Shown here piece after piece: positions 11,224-34,194 of a DNA stretch of 64,000 bases. A program made the position numbers and the translations under genes. Within the stretch, counting starts at the first letter, position 1. Each line of letters begins with the position of its first letter. The stretch is from Apostichopus japonicus (Eukaryota; Echinodermata; Holothuroidea; Aspidochirotida; Stichopodidae), in assembly GCF_037975245.1 (NCBI RefSeq), contig NC_092571.1, positions 14,689,917 to 14,753,916 of the forward strand, given 5' to 3'. Under the pieces are notes generated by a model, which was not told the DNA's origin, did no database searches, and was given only the letters and a program-made list of their open reading frames with translations.

Positions 11224-12778
11224 CAGTGTTCGATTTTTTCGGTATCGCATCGCAAAATGCGATCCAAAACGACAAACTTGCGCGACGTTTCCAAATCAGC
11301 ATCGCACATTGTGCCGATTTGTGCGATACAAATTCCTAGTCAGATTTGGGAGCAAACACTCAAACCTTAACTTACGAACTGTCGATCACAATGAAGAAGT
11401 TATAATTTATTGAGTTTATACTCAATGTACAACTTATTCACTTGACCGTATAGCGAAAAAAAAACCTGAAAAAATAATATCCTACCATAGTTAAGTGTAA
11501 AGCAAATAGCCTAACCACCTCGGCGGTTACGGATCTCACGTAACTAAAAGGTTCCCTGGCAACGTGCCAAAAAAATGTTAACAAACAGGTGTTACACAGG
11601 GGATGAGCTCACAGTTGTTGCGAAGGTACCTGTGCAAATTCGCAGCACATATACCGTGGTACAGTAGTTGGGTATAGGGTTAAACACTGCAGTTGTAAAA
11701 ATGTACGCATAATGCACGCTATTCATTGTTAGGCAGTCTAGAAACGGGGCTTTGCTGAACGTTGTTTGTTTCATAATATCCGAAGTTTTGTAAGTTGCAC
11801 TTTTTAAAGATTGAAAGACAGATTAAATCTCTTTTCATTTTATAACATAATATAGCTACTTTAACTTGTCATTTTAAAATTTTCATCAGTTTCGTGACAA
11901 TTTAAATAAAAAAAGTTGTCAGTATTTTGCATCCTCAACTGCGAATTTTTTCATCGCCAGACATCGCAAAAAATGACAACAATTTTCGGGGGCTTTCGCC
12001 CCCAGGATCCCCACGAGGGGTTCTACCCCATGACCCCACCATAGCCCTAAGACGGGCCCCTGGACACCACGCCTTTATGCTCGCACGTTACGCGTGCTAG
12101 GCAGGCGAACACCGGCGGGAAATCGGCTGTGTGTTCGCGGGAAATTGAACAAGGTTTTCCAACACTGCTGAACTGTGCAGTTACTGTATGCATCATGTTC
12201 AAGGTTTTCACGGAGGCCTTTGAGGAAATGAATGGTTAGTACAGTGTATATATGCTGCACTAATGCTGTGTGTAGGCCAAGGTTCACGAAGGTCATTGGT
12301 TATATTTGCGCGCCGTAGACGTGTTTTTAGATGTTACGGAGAATCAGGTTTCCATGGATATTAATAGAAAATGAATCTGAGTTTAACTGACGCTAAAGAA
12401 ATGGATCGTCTTGGGCAGATTAACAAATCATTGCAAGTATCAATAAGTACAGGTAGCTCTGCTGTTAAAAAGAAAAGTTCAATATCGGTTTGCTGTTATC
12501 GGCAATTAGGCAAAATTTTACCGATACCGATATGCTGCCGATATTGCAAATATCGGCCGATACCGATATTGAAAACGATTATCGTAGCAACACTAGTATA
12601 AATAATAACAATAAACAAACATTTTCTAGTTAATACATTAATCGCCAACATTTGGTCCGTTTTGTGGTAATTTCAAAACTGCTATTCAATATTGGGGAAC
12701 TGCTATGCAACAAAAATATTGTATAGCAATTGTCGAAATTTGTTGCTATGCAATTTTTTGGCCATAAGTCAAACACTG
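11224..12778 (+). mobile_element. hAT-type element, 1.55 kb, with perfect 8-bp target duplication
   Basis: The element starts CAGTGTTCGATTTTTTCGG and ends GGCCATAAGTCAAACACTG. The outer bases form a short inverted repeat (CAGTGTTYGAYTT). CTTATACT occurs immediately before (11216-11223) and immediately after (12779-12786), an exact 8-bp duplication typical of hAT insertion. Subterminal regions contain repeated ATCGCA/GCTATGC-like words. A GGGGGCTTTCGCCCCC hairpin lies near 11987, and a cluster of CCGATA/TATCGG words lies at 12484-12590. No transposase frame is visible, so it is non-autonomous or internally rearranged. The CCGATA block could be a nested second element. Confidence 0.8.
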
Positions 12779-12786
12779 CTTATACT

Positions 12787-13729
12787 TATAGTATGCACGC
12801 TTTTGCTATGGTTTTGGCTTTTTTCAAGTCATCAATTATGGCTTTTAAAATGGGAAATCAAGGAAATCAACTTGTAAAAATGATAGATGACAACAACCAC
12901 AAGTTGAGTCAATGTGATACTTGGTAGGTACATGCACCATGATGTATAGTTGTGCCCAAGTTCTATTGGTTCCCATATCTTGAATATTAATGAGTGGACA
13001 GGTGCTTAACAATAAATTCTGTATGTCTGATTTAGATACTCTTGGTATGGTGATGTAACTACATAGTATGTACATGTTCTTTCAAATAACAATTAGGCCG
13101 ACACTTTTTGGAATCATCTGAGGAAAATTAATTGGGACCCCTAAGCAGGTAAAGTGATAAATCTTGCTCCATTACTTTGGAGATACTTAAAAAAAGAAAA
13201 CTAGTGGTAGGCATGATAATGCTGATAGTCAACTCTTTCTTTTGTAATCGATTAATCGCATAGCTCTTCTCGCGATTACTCGGTTACAGTTATGAAGTCA
13301 TCACTGTCATTTTTACATTGCAGATATACAGTCAAAACAAATCTTTCTCCATGGTGCACTGTCTTTATTTGTTCTTTCTTGTCTTAACCTGTTGTTGCTA
13401 AATCATGTTAAAACATCTACCAAACAAAACTGTGAACAGCATTCAATCCACAACATTTCTTAAAATCCTTCATAGTAAATCAAATACTTTTGAATGAATA
13501 TAAACAAGGCTTCTACCACTACTAGCAAACGTGTAAACAATGAATAGATATAACACCTTGTAGATAATAATGTGATGATAAGTATGCAAGAGTTTTCTGT
13601 CAAAGGAAGTTCTAGGCTCTAGCCTAGCACAATACAGTATCAGGAACATATGTTGCACATTAAAATTAAACAACACTGCAATAGCACACTGAATAAGACA
13701 TCTGATAAACGTGAATTGTAAAAATGCTT
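12787..13729. other. Intergenic stretch, no supported feature
   Basis: AT-rich. Short frames on both strands lack motifs. Confidence 0.4.
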
Positions 13730-14088
13730 CCGGGGCGTCGAAGCTGGTAGGCAGGTCTGGCGAACGACGAACCAATATTCATGGCGGAAAAAAAAAGAAA
13801 AAAAGTAGGACTAAGAAAAAAAAATTGCAAAATATAAAGAACCAAAATGAAACAAGCAAGTATGCAAAATGTGACTACTCTGGCATGGCAGGGGTCTTGT
13901 TTTCAAGCTCGGGAAGTGCCATTTCCTGCAATCTGGGAGGCATTTTTTCAAAATTTTCTCCATTACGCTACGCGCCAACCATGGTGGTGCGTACCGTATT
14001 TGACCTACCAAATGTCCCCCCGATAATTATGATAGCTGGCCACACTCTGATCTGCCGTACCAATCCCAAATAGCTTGCGACGCCCCTG
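13730..14088 (+). mobile_element. TIR element (hAT-like MITE), about 360 bp
   Basis: The left end CCGGGGCGTCGAAGCTGG and right end TAGCTTGCGACGCCCCTG are inverted repeats sharing GGGGCGTCG and AAGCT. The form resembles hAT MITE termini (CAGGGGCG...). No clean 8-bp target duplication is visible, so it may be old. Its interior block TTACGCTACGCGCCAACC followed by ATGGTGG resembles a block inside the hAT MITE at 46271-46754, suggesting related families. Confidence 0.6.
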
Positions 14089-14682
14089 TGTTTAAAGAAA
14101 TGACAAATACTTTGGCAAACATAAAAGACTAATAACTTACGAATTTGTGATTATGCCAACTGATTAAACATTGGTACAGTAGGACTGAATGTTGCACTGC
14201 AGAACAATGGTAATACTGACAAATAAATGCATGAATCTAACCCGAGCAGGTGCGAGCCTTTTAACATTGCACAGTGCTAGTGTAACATTGTGAGAACCTG
14301 TACTTTTGCGATATTTGCTGACAAACTGCATAGTGTTGTTTTTTATAGGTTAGGCTATTTTTCAAAAGCAGATTATGCGTTGTGCTAGCTTAGTCGAGTA
14401 ATCACAACTAAGGTTTTGAGCGCTTTTAATAGAACTTCCAGTCACGACTACTGGCCATTAATCAATTACGTCTATCAGCTCTAGCATATGATCCACCTGA
14501 AGGGGAGTTTCAGTAACCCAAAGCTGGTTCTATATCCACCAAACCCATGTACAGCTCTTCTACAGTGTGCAAACGGCAATATTAGTAACTCTTAATTTGG
14601 CTACATATTTTCAGGCAAACAAATAATTCGCTGTTCAAATGCCATTGCCAGAACGTGTCCATATTTTAGACATTTCTAACAG
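14089..14682. other. Probable upstream region of the cytidine deaminase gene
   Basis: No gene or repeat could be supported. It lies immediately upstream of the candidate first CDA exon, so a promoter could be here, but no TATA or Inr element was convincing. Confidence 0.3.
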
Positions 14683-14734
14683 ATGTCTGCTAGTGTAGGG
14701 GAAATGTCATCCCCCTCTCCCCTCCATTACACAG
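14683..14734 (+). CDS. CDA: Candidate first coding exon of cytidine deaminase
   Basis: ATG at 14683 opens MSASVGEMSSPSPLHYT and reaches a GTAATG donor at 14735, leaving one base (G). The next CDA exon at 17287 begins AT, so the join gives GAT (Asp) and continues DKIREMMAKSVEAKSHAY in frame. The resulting N-terminus (YTDKIREMM) aligns sensibly with the KPECVQQLL segment of vertebrate CDA. With this exon the whole spliced reading frame is 468 nt, or 155 residues, against about 146 for human CDA. Phase match, length and position support it. The sequence itself is not diagnostic, and another upstream exon, or initiation at the Met codons at 17301, remains possible. Confidence 0.45.
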
Positions 14735-15784
14735 GTAATGACATCCGAAAGTTTGTTCCGATCTATGGTAAATCTCCAGCAAATTTATGCAAGGAGTCCC
14801 TTATGTCCCTGAAATTTGAATCTAAGAAAATTTATCCCCCTTGCCATTCTGCCCCAAAAAAAATTCATCTCTTGTCATTTAGGAATGGTTCCAAAAGTTT
14901 GTGGTAACTAAAAAAATACTGAGCTTAGTAGTTTTTGGCATGTACAGTAGTCAGGCACTGCAATGTGACATTAAGCCACATCAATATTGTACCAAACTTG
15001 TTAACTTGACCTAAAACTGCTAGATATTTCCAAACCTATTTTTACTGGATGTTCTTCCAGAGTTTCTTACTGTAGTGAGTCCTCATTAAATTAAAGGGAG
15101 TGATTGAACAGGGATTAAATTAAGAGATCTACTCTATGTGTATACTGTATGAATGATTACAGCCATTTTGGTTGTATCTAATCAGTGAGTTAGTTCTGTT
15201 TAAAGGTCACCAGTTAATGGTCCCATATCTTTAGTATGCTGTAATTTGCTTAAATTGTTTTGAGGAAAACTACTGAACTCACTGACCTGGTTCTGAATCT
15301 CCAAACTACTTATGAAGTATGAGTGTGAATGACTATTATTTGACTTCCTAGCATATTTGGGGTCAATACTGATGACTCATAAAACATTGTCATGATTTCT
15401 TCTTTTGTCTTTCTCTATTGTCAAACCTTTTGACATTTGTGCCCCCAACTTCCATCAATTACCTGTATCAGTACAAGTTTAGAGAACAAAAGTAAACAGA
15501 TTGTGCTTCCAGGTAGAGCCCCTGTTGTAACCCATACAGTACTTCTTCCTCCCCATCTCCCCCCCCCCCCTTTCCTCCCACAATGACCCAGCTTTATTAC
15601 CAACTGTGAGATTCCACTTATTGAGCTAAAACAGGTCTTGTTGGACACCAACGTCAACCTTGTTGCAGCCAATTTCTCCTTTATTGTAATTGCTCAGTCA
15701 ATTAATTCTTTTGAGAGGAAACTGAATGCAGAACTTGCAAGCAATTACTTGTACTGTAAAGGTACATTTCTATCCTTCCCACCT

Positions 15785-15915
15785 TAATCTGTTTGTTTCT
15801 CATATTGATCCGTTTCTTTCTCATGTTAATCTCTTCTTTTTCATGTTAATCTCTTCTATCTCATGTTTATCTACTTTTTTTATGTAAATCTGTTTCTTTC
15901 TCATGTTAATCTGTT
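15785..15915. repeat. Short tandem repeat, TCTCATGTTAATCTSTTTCT family
   Basis: About five imperfect copies of a unit near 24 bases (AATCTGTTTCTTTCTCATGTT) in the CDA upstream/intron region. Confidence 0.8.
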
Positions 15916-16237
15916 CTCTGTTTTGTTCAATAATGCATTCCTCACTCTTCTCTATCTATCCCTTTCTCAAGTTCTCTTTTTCCTTTTCTTTCCTCTCTTT
16001 TTCTCAGTTTTCTTCTGCCCTGTCTCTTTCTAGTCTATAATCTGTCAATTATCTTTGTTGAATTGAAATCTTCTTCTCCATATTGCCTCTGTATGGTGAT
16101 GGTCGCCATATGTAGCTCATTATAATAGTAATTCTGTGTCCTTCATTTTATGCTATACTGTAGTGTGTGTTATGTTTTCTTCTTTATGATAATACGAGAA
16201 ACAAATTTGAATCGAATTGAAGTTCAAGCTTGCAATG

Positions 16238-16371
16238 GACTCTTCAGTGTACGTATTGTAACTAACACTGAGGAACCTTCTGTTGCTGTTACAATTTGAG
16301 AGGGACTCTTCAGTGTACGTTTTGTAACTAACACTGAAGACCCTACTGTTGCTTGTACAATTTGAGAGGGT
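16238..16371. repeat. 67-bp tandem duplication
   Basis: Two adjacent copies start GGACTCTTCAGTGTACG, contain TTGTAACTAACACTGA and end CAATTTGAGAGG, with a few substitutions between copies. Confidence 0.88.
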
Positions 16372-17286
16372 CAGGTGACTCTTGTTAGTGCTTGTTTTAA
16401 TTCTGTCTCATATTCTACATCGTACATGTTTGGTGTTAAAATTATTGACGTGTTGGAAACTTCCCTAATGATGCAATAACCAATACGATGATTGCGTAAC
16501 TCACAAGTGAACTGGACTTTCCAAAAGCTTTAAAAAATTATGCCATAAAAATCTTTCTATGATATGGCTGTGTGTATATTTGGTAATCATTGCAGTGAGA
16601 GTTGCATCACAGCTTGAACCAAATTAATAGAATGTTGCAACAGCCAATGACTAGACCTGAAGGACATACCTGAAGGACATTCTTGTTTTCCTGGAAGCAA
16701 TAATAGATCAGTTTTTATATCAAACAGTCAAAGTCAATATGAAATAGATAACCACCCAACTATGTAAACCTACAGTACTGGGCATCATTTCGGGGAGTTT
16801 CAGTACAAAAGACTTAAAGGGTATCGTGTAACCTCCTGCATCTAGATGTGTGAGGGCAGGGTTATGGGTGGTGGCAAGGTGTTATTGGGGAAAGGGGGTT
16901 GGATGGGCACCAAGTTTTCACCCTGAATTATCAATGTATACCCTTTCTTTAAAGTTCCCTCATCATCACCTACCCCAAGCCACTTCTTTGTCACAGAAAT
17001 GTATGACAGGATAAAGCTTTATGATTAATTTAATTAAAGGTCGAGCTATAAAGTTGTATTAATGACCTGTACAGTATGCACATCCTGCTATGAACCATAT
17101 TCAGTGAATTCCTAATATTGTAAGTTATAGATAGTAAGTCTTCCATTTATAGATGTCTCTCACTTTCTGTTGCAGTAAATAAATTTGAATAAAATTCAAT
17201 ATTTGATAGTTTTTTCTATTTCTTTAGACGTACAGTAAATGTAATGAAATTATTATTACTATTTTTTTTAAAAATTTTTATTCCAG

Positions 17287-28069
<10,783 letters not shown>

Positions 28070-30290
28070 ACAGAAAATAAAAGAATTCCAGTAAGGCATT
28101 TCACACAACTGCAATAAATACTTGAATTTAACATTGGACAGGGTTTGTTAACATTTTCAGGAATTGTTATTGCAATACTAGAGTCTAAGGAGTGAAATAT
28201 CTGATTAAATGCTGCTAGTATGTAAAAACAAAATTCCACAGGTAGCATAAACATGAAGTGATCATCATAGTCAGACAAAAAAAAAGCAATAAAACCAAGG
28301 ATGAAAAGTTCGGGTCACAGACTATGTCCCCCCCCCCCCAACCATCATAACATACCAATGAATCCACTAACATCCCTAAGTAAATAATGCCATGATCCAT
28401 TTTCTAAATCTCAACAGTGCCCCCTGACGTACAATCAGCCACTTACGGACAGTTCTCCTTACTTTATCAAAGGAAAAGTAAACAGCGAAAGCTGGGGGAA
28501 AAACTAAATCCTAGTGTGACACTTGTTGTTGCATGAGTATGGTTTCTAAACATCAACAGAAGTATAGAATAGATAATGCCATATGCCCTTTAGTTTACAT
28601 TTTGGCTCCCCTGATCCACGTAGCTGTGGAAAGTGGAATGTTGATTTTAGTTTCACTCTTGAAAGCTGTTAATCTGCTAACAGTGTACTACATTAGGAGC
28701 GTGATCAGGCTGTTTTCCATCCATAGGACAAAGGCATATTAATCATCATCGAAATGTGAACTTTTGCCTAAGTAAACCCCCCTCTAACTAATCCCCCTCC
28801 TCCCTTCACTTGAATTAACAGGAGATAAATATCTAAGTTTTTTATTTTCCTATTTTAGGTAAATCGTGACATATGGCCTTCTGAAGTTGTGCACCAAGAG
28901 TGGATTGAACGATTGGCTTTGCAGCATCTACTGGCCTTGCTCCCTAAGAACGCATTATTCCATCTATTCCATCCAAATGGTTCCTCTTCTTGGTTTGCCA
29001 GGGCCCAGTGCCCTCCTCCCTCATACTTCTTCTACTGGTCACTTTACCCGACCTTCTTACTCGTATGTGCCTTGCCGATTGGCCGAGTTATTGATCAGCA
29101 TCCAATTGTAACATGTTGATGTCTAACTGACATCACCTGATGTTAAAGTTAATATAATGGTAACTGAAAGTCCCTCTTCAGTTGTCTATTACATTTTTCC
29201 TATAATGAGATGAAATTACTTTTAGATACTGAAATGTATATTTTGTGATATTCAAAAACTTTTTAAATTTCTTGTCCCCTACATTTATTATTCTTGTATC
29301 TGAGACAGGAAACTACACCAATCATGTACCTTAGCGTAATCGCAACTAAATCATTTCTTTCATAATATTTGAATCTGTGATTACACAAGCAAGCATGTGG
29401 AATTTGCTACAACATTTAAGAATATTCAGAGGTATCATTCCAGTTTAGGTACCCCAAAAAATTGTTTTGCTGGTTTAAATTTGATTGCTGCATATATTGA
29501 AGATTTTTGGTATGAAATCACTTTGAAGGTTTTATTATTTATTTATTTTTATCATGTTTTATCCAGTTAGACAAGAAAGTTAAGACAAAAGAATCTAACT
29601 GAAGAAATAGAGTGATAAGAAGTTTTTGAGATGAGTTACAAGATTTATAAATGAATCTCTTTCATAGTTTTGTCTGAAGATTATTTTGAATTCTTATGTA
29701 GAACTTTTTGATCTTATTTTATGAATGTAATTTTAGCAAAATGTAAACACAGACCTTATATGTGTACAGATAAATTTAATTGGTATGTCAGTGGGAAGAA
29801 CTTGGAACTTAATGTTGGAGTTGAATCGCTCCTATCTATTTCAAAATGTTAAATTTGAAAAGATGGGGAAACAGTTTAAGATTAAGATACAAGCTTCAAT
29901 GCACTTTTCTTCAACTGAGTTTGTTCTGTGACTTTCATTTATTTATTGTATTTTAATATTTTGATTAACTATCTTTTTCTCACCTTGTTTGTTTTTTGGT
30001 TGTTGCTATTTAAAGAATACAATCCTCATTGAAACATGTATTAATTTTAAAAGCAAAAATTGACAGAAGAGAGGGACATACAAGGGTGGGGGATGGGTCA
30101 GTTGGGGGAGGGGGAAGCTTTAGTAGCCCCCTACATTGACTGCAGGATTTGTTCCATTCCCTTTGAATAACTGTGTACAAAGAAAAATATATTTCCTGCA
30201 AAAGAAGATATCCTATTTTTCTGAAATTTGTTTGATAAAAGTTTACTGCCCAAATTTGGATTTGCTCCCTTTACTTTCTAGACAAGAAAC
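28070..30290 (+). other. CDA 3' UTR and downstream DNA; possible alternative last exon
   Basis: AATAAA hexamers occur at 28076 and 28113. At 28859 a T-rich tract and TTTTAG acceptor precede a frame open for about 86 codons (VNRDIWPSEVVHQEWIERLA onward) to a TGA at 29117. It is phase-0 compatible with the PCGAC exon donor, so it could be an alternative terminal exon, but it shows no CDA similarity. The rest is AT-rich and featureless. Confidence 0.3.
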
Positions 30291-30667
30291 CAAGGGCGTA
30301 GGAACCGGGGGGCTGGGGGGCGCCAGCCCCCCCCCAGTGAAAAATATGGGGGGCGAAAGTATCCCCCCCTGCTTCGCAAGTCAGAAAACCCCTTTTTCAT
30401 TTCCAAATGAGAAAAAAAAAATCTCATTTGGAACCCTAAAATTGCATCTAAGGCCAGGTGAAAATGCAAAATTATATACAATTTGGAGTGGGTGGGTTGA
30501 AGTGTGCTATATTGCACCAAATTGCATCTGAGGCCACCTGGAAATGCAAAATGGAGGGGGACACCCCCTCCTAAGGGGAGGGGGTCTCCCCCTCCCCTTA
30601 GACCCCTCCCCCAGGCCGGCCATCAATCTTCAGCCCCCTCACTCAAAAGTACCTTCCTACGCCACTG
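30291..30667 (-). mobile_element. hAT-type MITE, copy B, with 8-bp target duplication
   Basis: A 377-bp element, CAAGGGCGTAGGAACC ... CCTTCCTACGCCACTG, is the reverse complement of copy A at 7951-8312. CAAGAAAC flanks both sides exactly (30283-30290 and 30668-30675). The interior shares TTTTCATTTCCAAATGAG and GGCCACCTGGAAATGCAAAA with copy A. It is non-coding, and the reading frame across it is incidental. Confidence 0.93.
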
Positions 30668-30675
30668 CAAGAAAC

Positions 30676-31469
30676 ATACAGGAAAAGATGCGAGACTAAT
30701 AAAAGAATTAAGTTATATATAGTCCAGCCTGAAAAATCATGAAGAAGAAATTTATTGGAGATGGGAAGAAGTACAGGGACATATTATATTGCAAGGTTTA
30801 AAGTTCATTGAAATTTGGCTCAATACCTCTGTATTCGTTAGGCTCATTAAATATGTCAAATGCCATGTTCATTACGACTCAGGGGACACTTAGTATAATT
30901 AAATTAAAGGTAAATAATTAAAGTTGCGACCTGCAGTCCAGTTAATTAAAGCATCAAGTTAAGTTGAAAACTAGTACTTTTAGCGACCCTGTTGGCCCAG
31001 TTGCTGCTTTGTTATTTTATTTGGTTTGGTTTTGGTTTATATCTAATTTACATGTTGTTCTTCTGCAGTCTCCCACAAAAGGCAAAACAAGACAGTTACA
31101 ATTATTTTTGTAATTATAACTAAACTAGTCTTGTTTTGCGTGTGTATAGTACGTTGTGTAGAAATTGTTTGCCTCAGATGAGATCCTTTGGAGGAAGTCA
31201 ATGTCGGATATACTTTTTAACTGTTTAGGTGGTTGTACATAATTATTTATTTAAGTTAAAAAAAACGGTATATTGCGACTTTGAAATGCTTCAAAAGCAT
31301 TATAGATTTGCGTAAATCTATAGAAGACCATTTCACGGCAGGATTATAGGTCATGTGACCCTGCTACAGATGTAAACACGTCACAAAACATGAAACTCCA
31401 TCAACTGCTTGTATTAAAGCTGTTAATGCCATTACTGTGTAGAAGTTTCTTATAGTGTAGTGTGCTGTT
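30676..31469. other. Intergenic stretch, no supported feature
   Basis: AT-rich with only short frames. Confidence 0.4.
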
Positions 31470-31494
31470 TTGTTTTGCCTCTAGGCTATGGCAG

Positions 31495-31709
31495 TAGCTG
31501 TAAATATGTATGTATTTTAGATCCGCCTGCAAGCAGGAACTCGCAAGCTGACCGAAGTCAGTCTCTTACATTCATATTTAACGTCCATGATTATGAATTG
31601 TCAATTGTCAACAACTCTGTAACTGGGCGACATACATTAATCTTGGAGTGACTCGAACTCGGGACCTTATGATTGGAAGGCACCGGTGTTAACCACTGAG
31701 CTAACACTC
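31495..31709 (-). mobile_element. tRNA-derived SINE, copy 1
   Basis: Read on the minus strand, the 5' head (31709 to 31643) has GAGTGTTAGCTCAGTGGTTA (A-box-like), GCCTTCCAATC (an anticodon-loop-like CTTCCAA, resembling tRNA-Gly UCC) and CCCGAGTTCGAGTCACTCC (B-box-like). A tRNA-unrelated body follows (TTGACAATTGACAATTCATAA, GACTGACTTCGGTCAGCTTG, GAGTTCCTGCTTGCAGG). The same head and body occur at 38367-38673, confirming a family. The cloverleaf is degraded, so this is not a functional tRNA gene. Confidence 0.78.
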
Positions 31710-31710
31710 C

Positions 31711-33376
31711 ACTGTACCTTGACTGTAAGTACCTTGACTGTTCAGAATGCACTGGGCATGGAGAACCGGAGAAGGATGGAACCATTTCTGTGAAGTTGGA
31801 AACCATTGCAAAGTCATTAGTATAGTGATGTTAAATATGATACATTAAATATGCTTCAGTCTAATAAATGTTCATTCATGCATGTTCAAATTTTAACCAA
31901 TCTTTCTTTTAACACCCTATATTTTGGGAGGCTCATGACCCCCCCCCCCTCCTCCCCATCTCCCATCGATATTTTGGGGGGGAATGCTTCAGTCAGGAGA
32001 CATTTATCATTCCGCAGGGAAAGAATTATCGGCCACTGCTATGGCTATTTCAACCTCACACAAAAATAATCCTGAGTATGAAGCTTAACTTTGTGTATAG
32101 GCCAGAGCTAATTTATAGACGTACCGTAAGTCACGTAATGTATAGTCTCAATATGCCTCATAATGAACCATTTGAAATCTAAATTTTCAAGTCATTTATG
32201 GTGGAGGAACTTCAAATCCCACTACATGGGAGTCGCCTTCAAAATACCCAAGGTTAACACCCGCCCCTTTATGGAATCCTCCATTTGCCCTTCCGTTATG
32301 CATCAACTACCTAAAACCCCCAGTCTTTGAAATTATGTGCATGCCACTGCTGGGCATATACATTCATAAAAGATTAAATCAGACACATTTTTCATTGTTT
32401 TGTTGGATCTCGTTTAATTAAAGTATTGTTAATTATTTTTAAATATAACTGACACTGTCCATCATGTAGGCCTAGACACCATATATAAAGTTTTTAAGTT
32501 TAAACTAAACATCTCATGTATTATGGCCCAGTTCTTTTTGGCCCAGTATTATGGCCCAGTTCCTTTTATCCGTTTACCTTTCCTCTTTGTAAAAACATTT
32601 TCTGGTGACAAACAGTATGAAACATATCTTGAAGAGAAAGATATTCCACACATCTAGCTGAAACACTCATCTTTAAAACAGTTGGGAATCTGACCTCCCG
32701 AATCGACCGTTATTACGTAACCGGAAGTGTCAAAACACACGACATGGCACGAAAATACGCCGAGCAGTTCCGTTCCGCTGCTGGAAAATTGCGTGTTACG
32801 GTGTTACATGCTCAGTGTGCTATCGAGAACTTTCATTTATGGATGTAGTGTTGCCTGAAAAACCTCGGCAATTGTTCGGAAGTTTTCGTTGAAGTTCGTC
32901 GCTTCATCGGCTTTGAGCAGGCAGTTCTTCGGCGATACAGAATGCAAGATGGTGGTGATGAGCATTAACGCACTGTAAGGGGTTCCGTATTAGGCTATGT
33001 TTCACCTTCCTTTTCTTTAATGTTTGATGGGCAAAACCTTCAACTCTACTCCAGAGTTGGATCACAGTAGGGGGTCTGTGATGCCAATCGTCTGGGCAAA
33101 CACTCTTCAAATGCTTTACTTAGGCTACTGTAATCTTGTTTATCCTTGAAACCTGATACATTTGCTAAGCTGTCAAAGTACATACTTAAGATTTCAGAAG
33201 AAGTGTACACGCTATGAGGATGTGGTTTACATCTAAATGTACAGGAAATGTTTGCCAATTGTGCTACACAATTACAGCCACCAGTTAATCTTTTTCATCT
33301 CTGATACATTCCTTTTGAATTCCTTCCCAGTGGCAAAAATGAATCTATGCGCTTATGATGGCGTGAATTGCGCGCC
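31711..33376. other. Intergenic stretch, no supported feature
   Basis: C-rich run near 31940. Minus-strand frames at 32904-33258 have no motif or convincing splice sites. Confidence 0.35.
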
Positions 33377-33702
33377 TGGTGTTATATAAGTCCTGAAATT
33401 GACATCTGTCGAATTAAATTGACATAGGCTATGTAAGTTTCTCGTGCTCTGATTGGATGAAATCATTGACATATGTAAGTTTCTCGTGTTCTGATTGGAT
33501 GAAATCGACGGCTTGTGTGCCATAAGTCCTGAGATCGACATATGACTAATTAAACTGACATATATAAGCTCGTTCTCTTATAGGATGATTTCGACCAGAG
33601 CACAAGTATACGACATGTGACAATGATCGTCCAATGAGAGCACGAGGAACCGATACGTCAATTTCATTGGAAATATGTCGGTTTCAGGACTCATGGCGCA
33701 CC
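33377..33702. mobile_element. Small inverted-repeat element with internal 40-bp duplication
   Basis: The left arm TGGTGTTATATAAGTCCTGA and the right arm TCAGGACTCATGGCGCACCA are imperfect inverted repeats about 30 bases long. A related half-arm (GTGCCATAAGTCCTGAGATC) occurs internally near 33519. The segment GTAAGTTTCTCGTGCTCTGA plus TTGGATGAAATC is tandemly duplicated at about 33434 and 33475. The composition resembles a MITE, but the class is unknown. Confidence 0.6.
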
Positions 33703-33718
33703 ATAGGCTTGTGTGTGA

Positions 33719-33989
33719 GGGCCGCGTATTTTTTTCCCCAGGACGAACGTGGGCATCGGCCAATCAATTCCCTGGATTCCAAACATGTGACGCTTTTTCA
33801 AAAAACATGTTCTGAATCTTTTTTCCTAGTTTTGACCCCAGATTATGAACGACAATCCTTCATATTCGTTGAGAGAGGATCCTTTACCCACTTTCTAAAC
33901 CCTAACTCTGATTTCAAAGGAATTTGTAAATTCCTGAAAAACCTGAAACCCACGTTCGTCCTGGGAAAAAAAAATACACGTGAAGGCCC
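33719..33989. mobile_element. MITE with roughly 35-bp terminal inverted repeats
   Basis: GGGCCGCGTATTTTTTTCCC then CAGGACGAACGTGGG (33719-33753) is mirrored by CCCACGTTCGTCCTGGG then AAAAAAAAATACACG and GGCCC (33949-33989). The 271-bp element directly abuts the preceding inverted-repeat element and contains no gene. Confidence 0.78.
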
Positions 33990-34194
33990 TGGCTTTTAAA
34001 CACGATAACTTAACAACTGCATTGTGGTTGCACTTCTTATTTGGTATGTGGATGCACCTTATAGAGTAGAAGATGCGTATTGTCAAAGATGCATTAACTC
34101 AGCAAAATGGAGACTTATTTAAAGGTTGACGACATTATACTAGATATTTGTTATTTTGGAGACGTGGATTAGTGCAAGTAGGTAATTTTCTTGT

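Larger units (their letters stand above)
14735..17286 (+). other. First CDA intron (if the exon at 14683 is right)
   Basis: Non-coding. Contains a pyrimidine-rich short-unit repeat (15785-15915), a 67-bp tandem duplication (16238-16371) and C-rich runs near 15550. It ends in a T/A-rich tract and the TTCCAG acceptor at 17281-17286. Confidence 0.45.

Noticed and set aside
15540-15600. Poly-C/CCT runs and other homopolymers as regulatory sites
   Set aside because: Such runs occur all over the window; nothing ties this one to a gene.
30136-30722. 131- and 72-codon frames on the plus strand
   Set aside because: They cross the hAT MITE copy B and are explained by its sequence.
31643-31709. A functional tRNA gene
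   Set aside because: A- and B-box-like words are present, but acceptor and D/anticodon stems do not pair properly and the sequence is part of a repeated SINE.
32904-33258. Overlapping minus-strand frames with ordinary composition
   Set aside because: Possible exon by composition only. No recognisable family, weak acceptor and donor, so not called.
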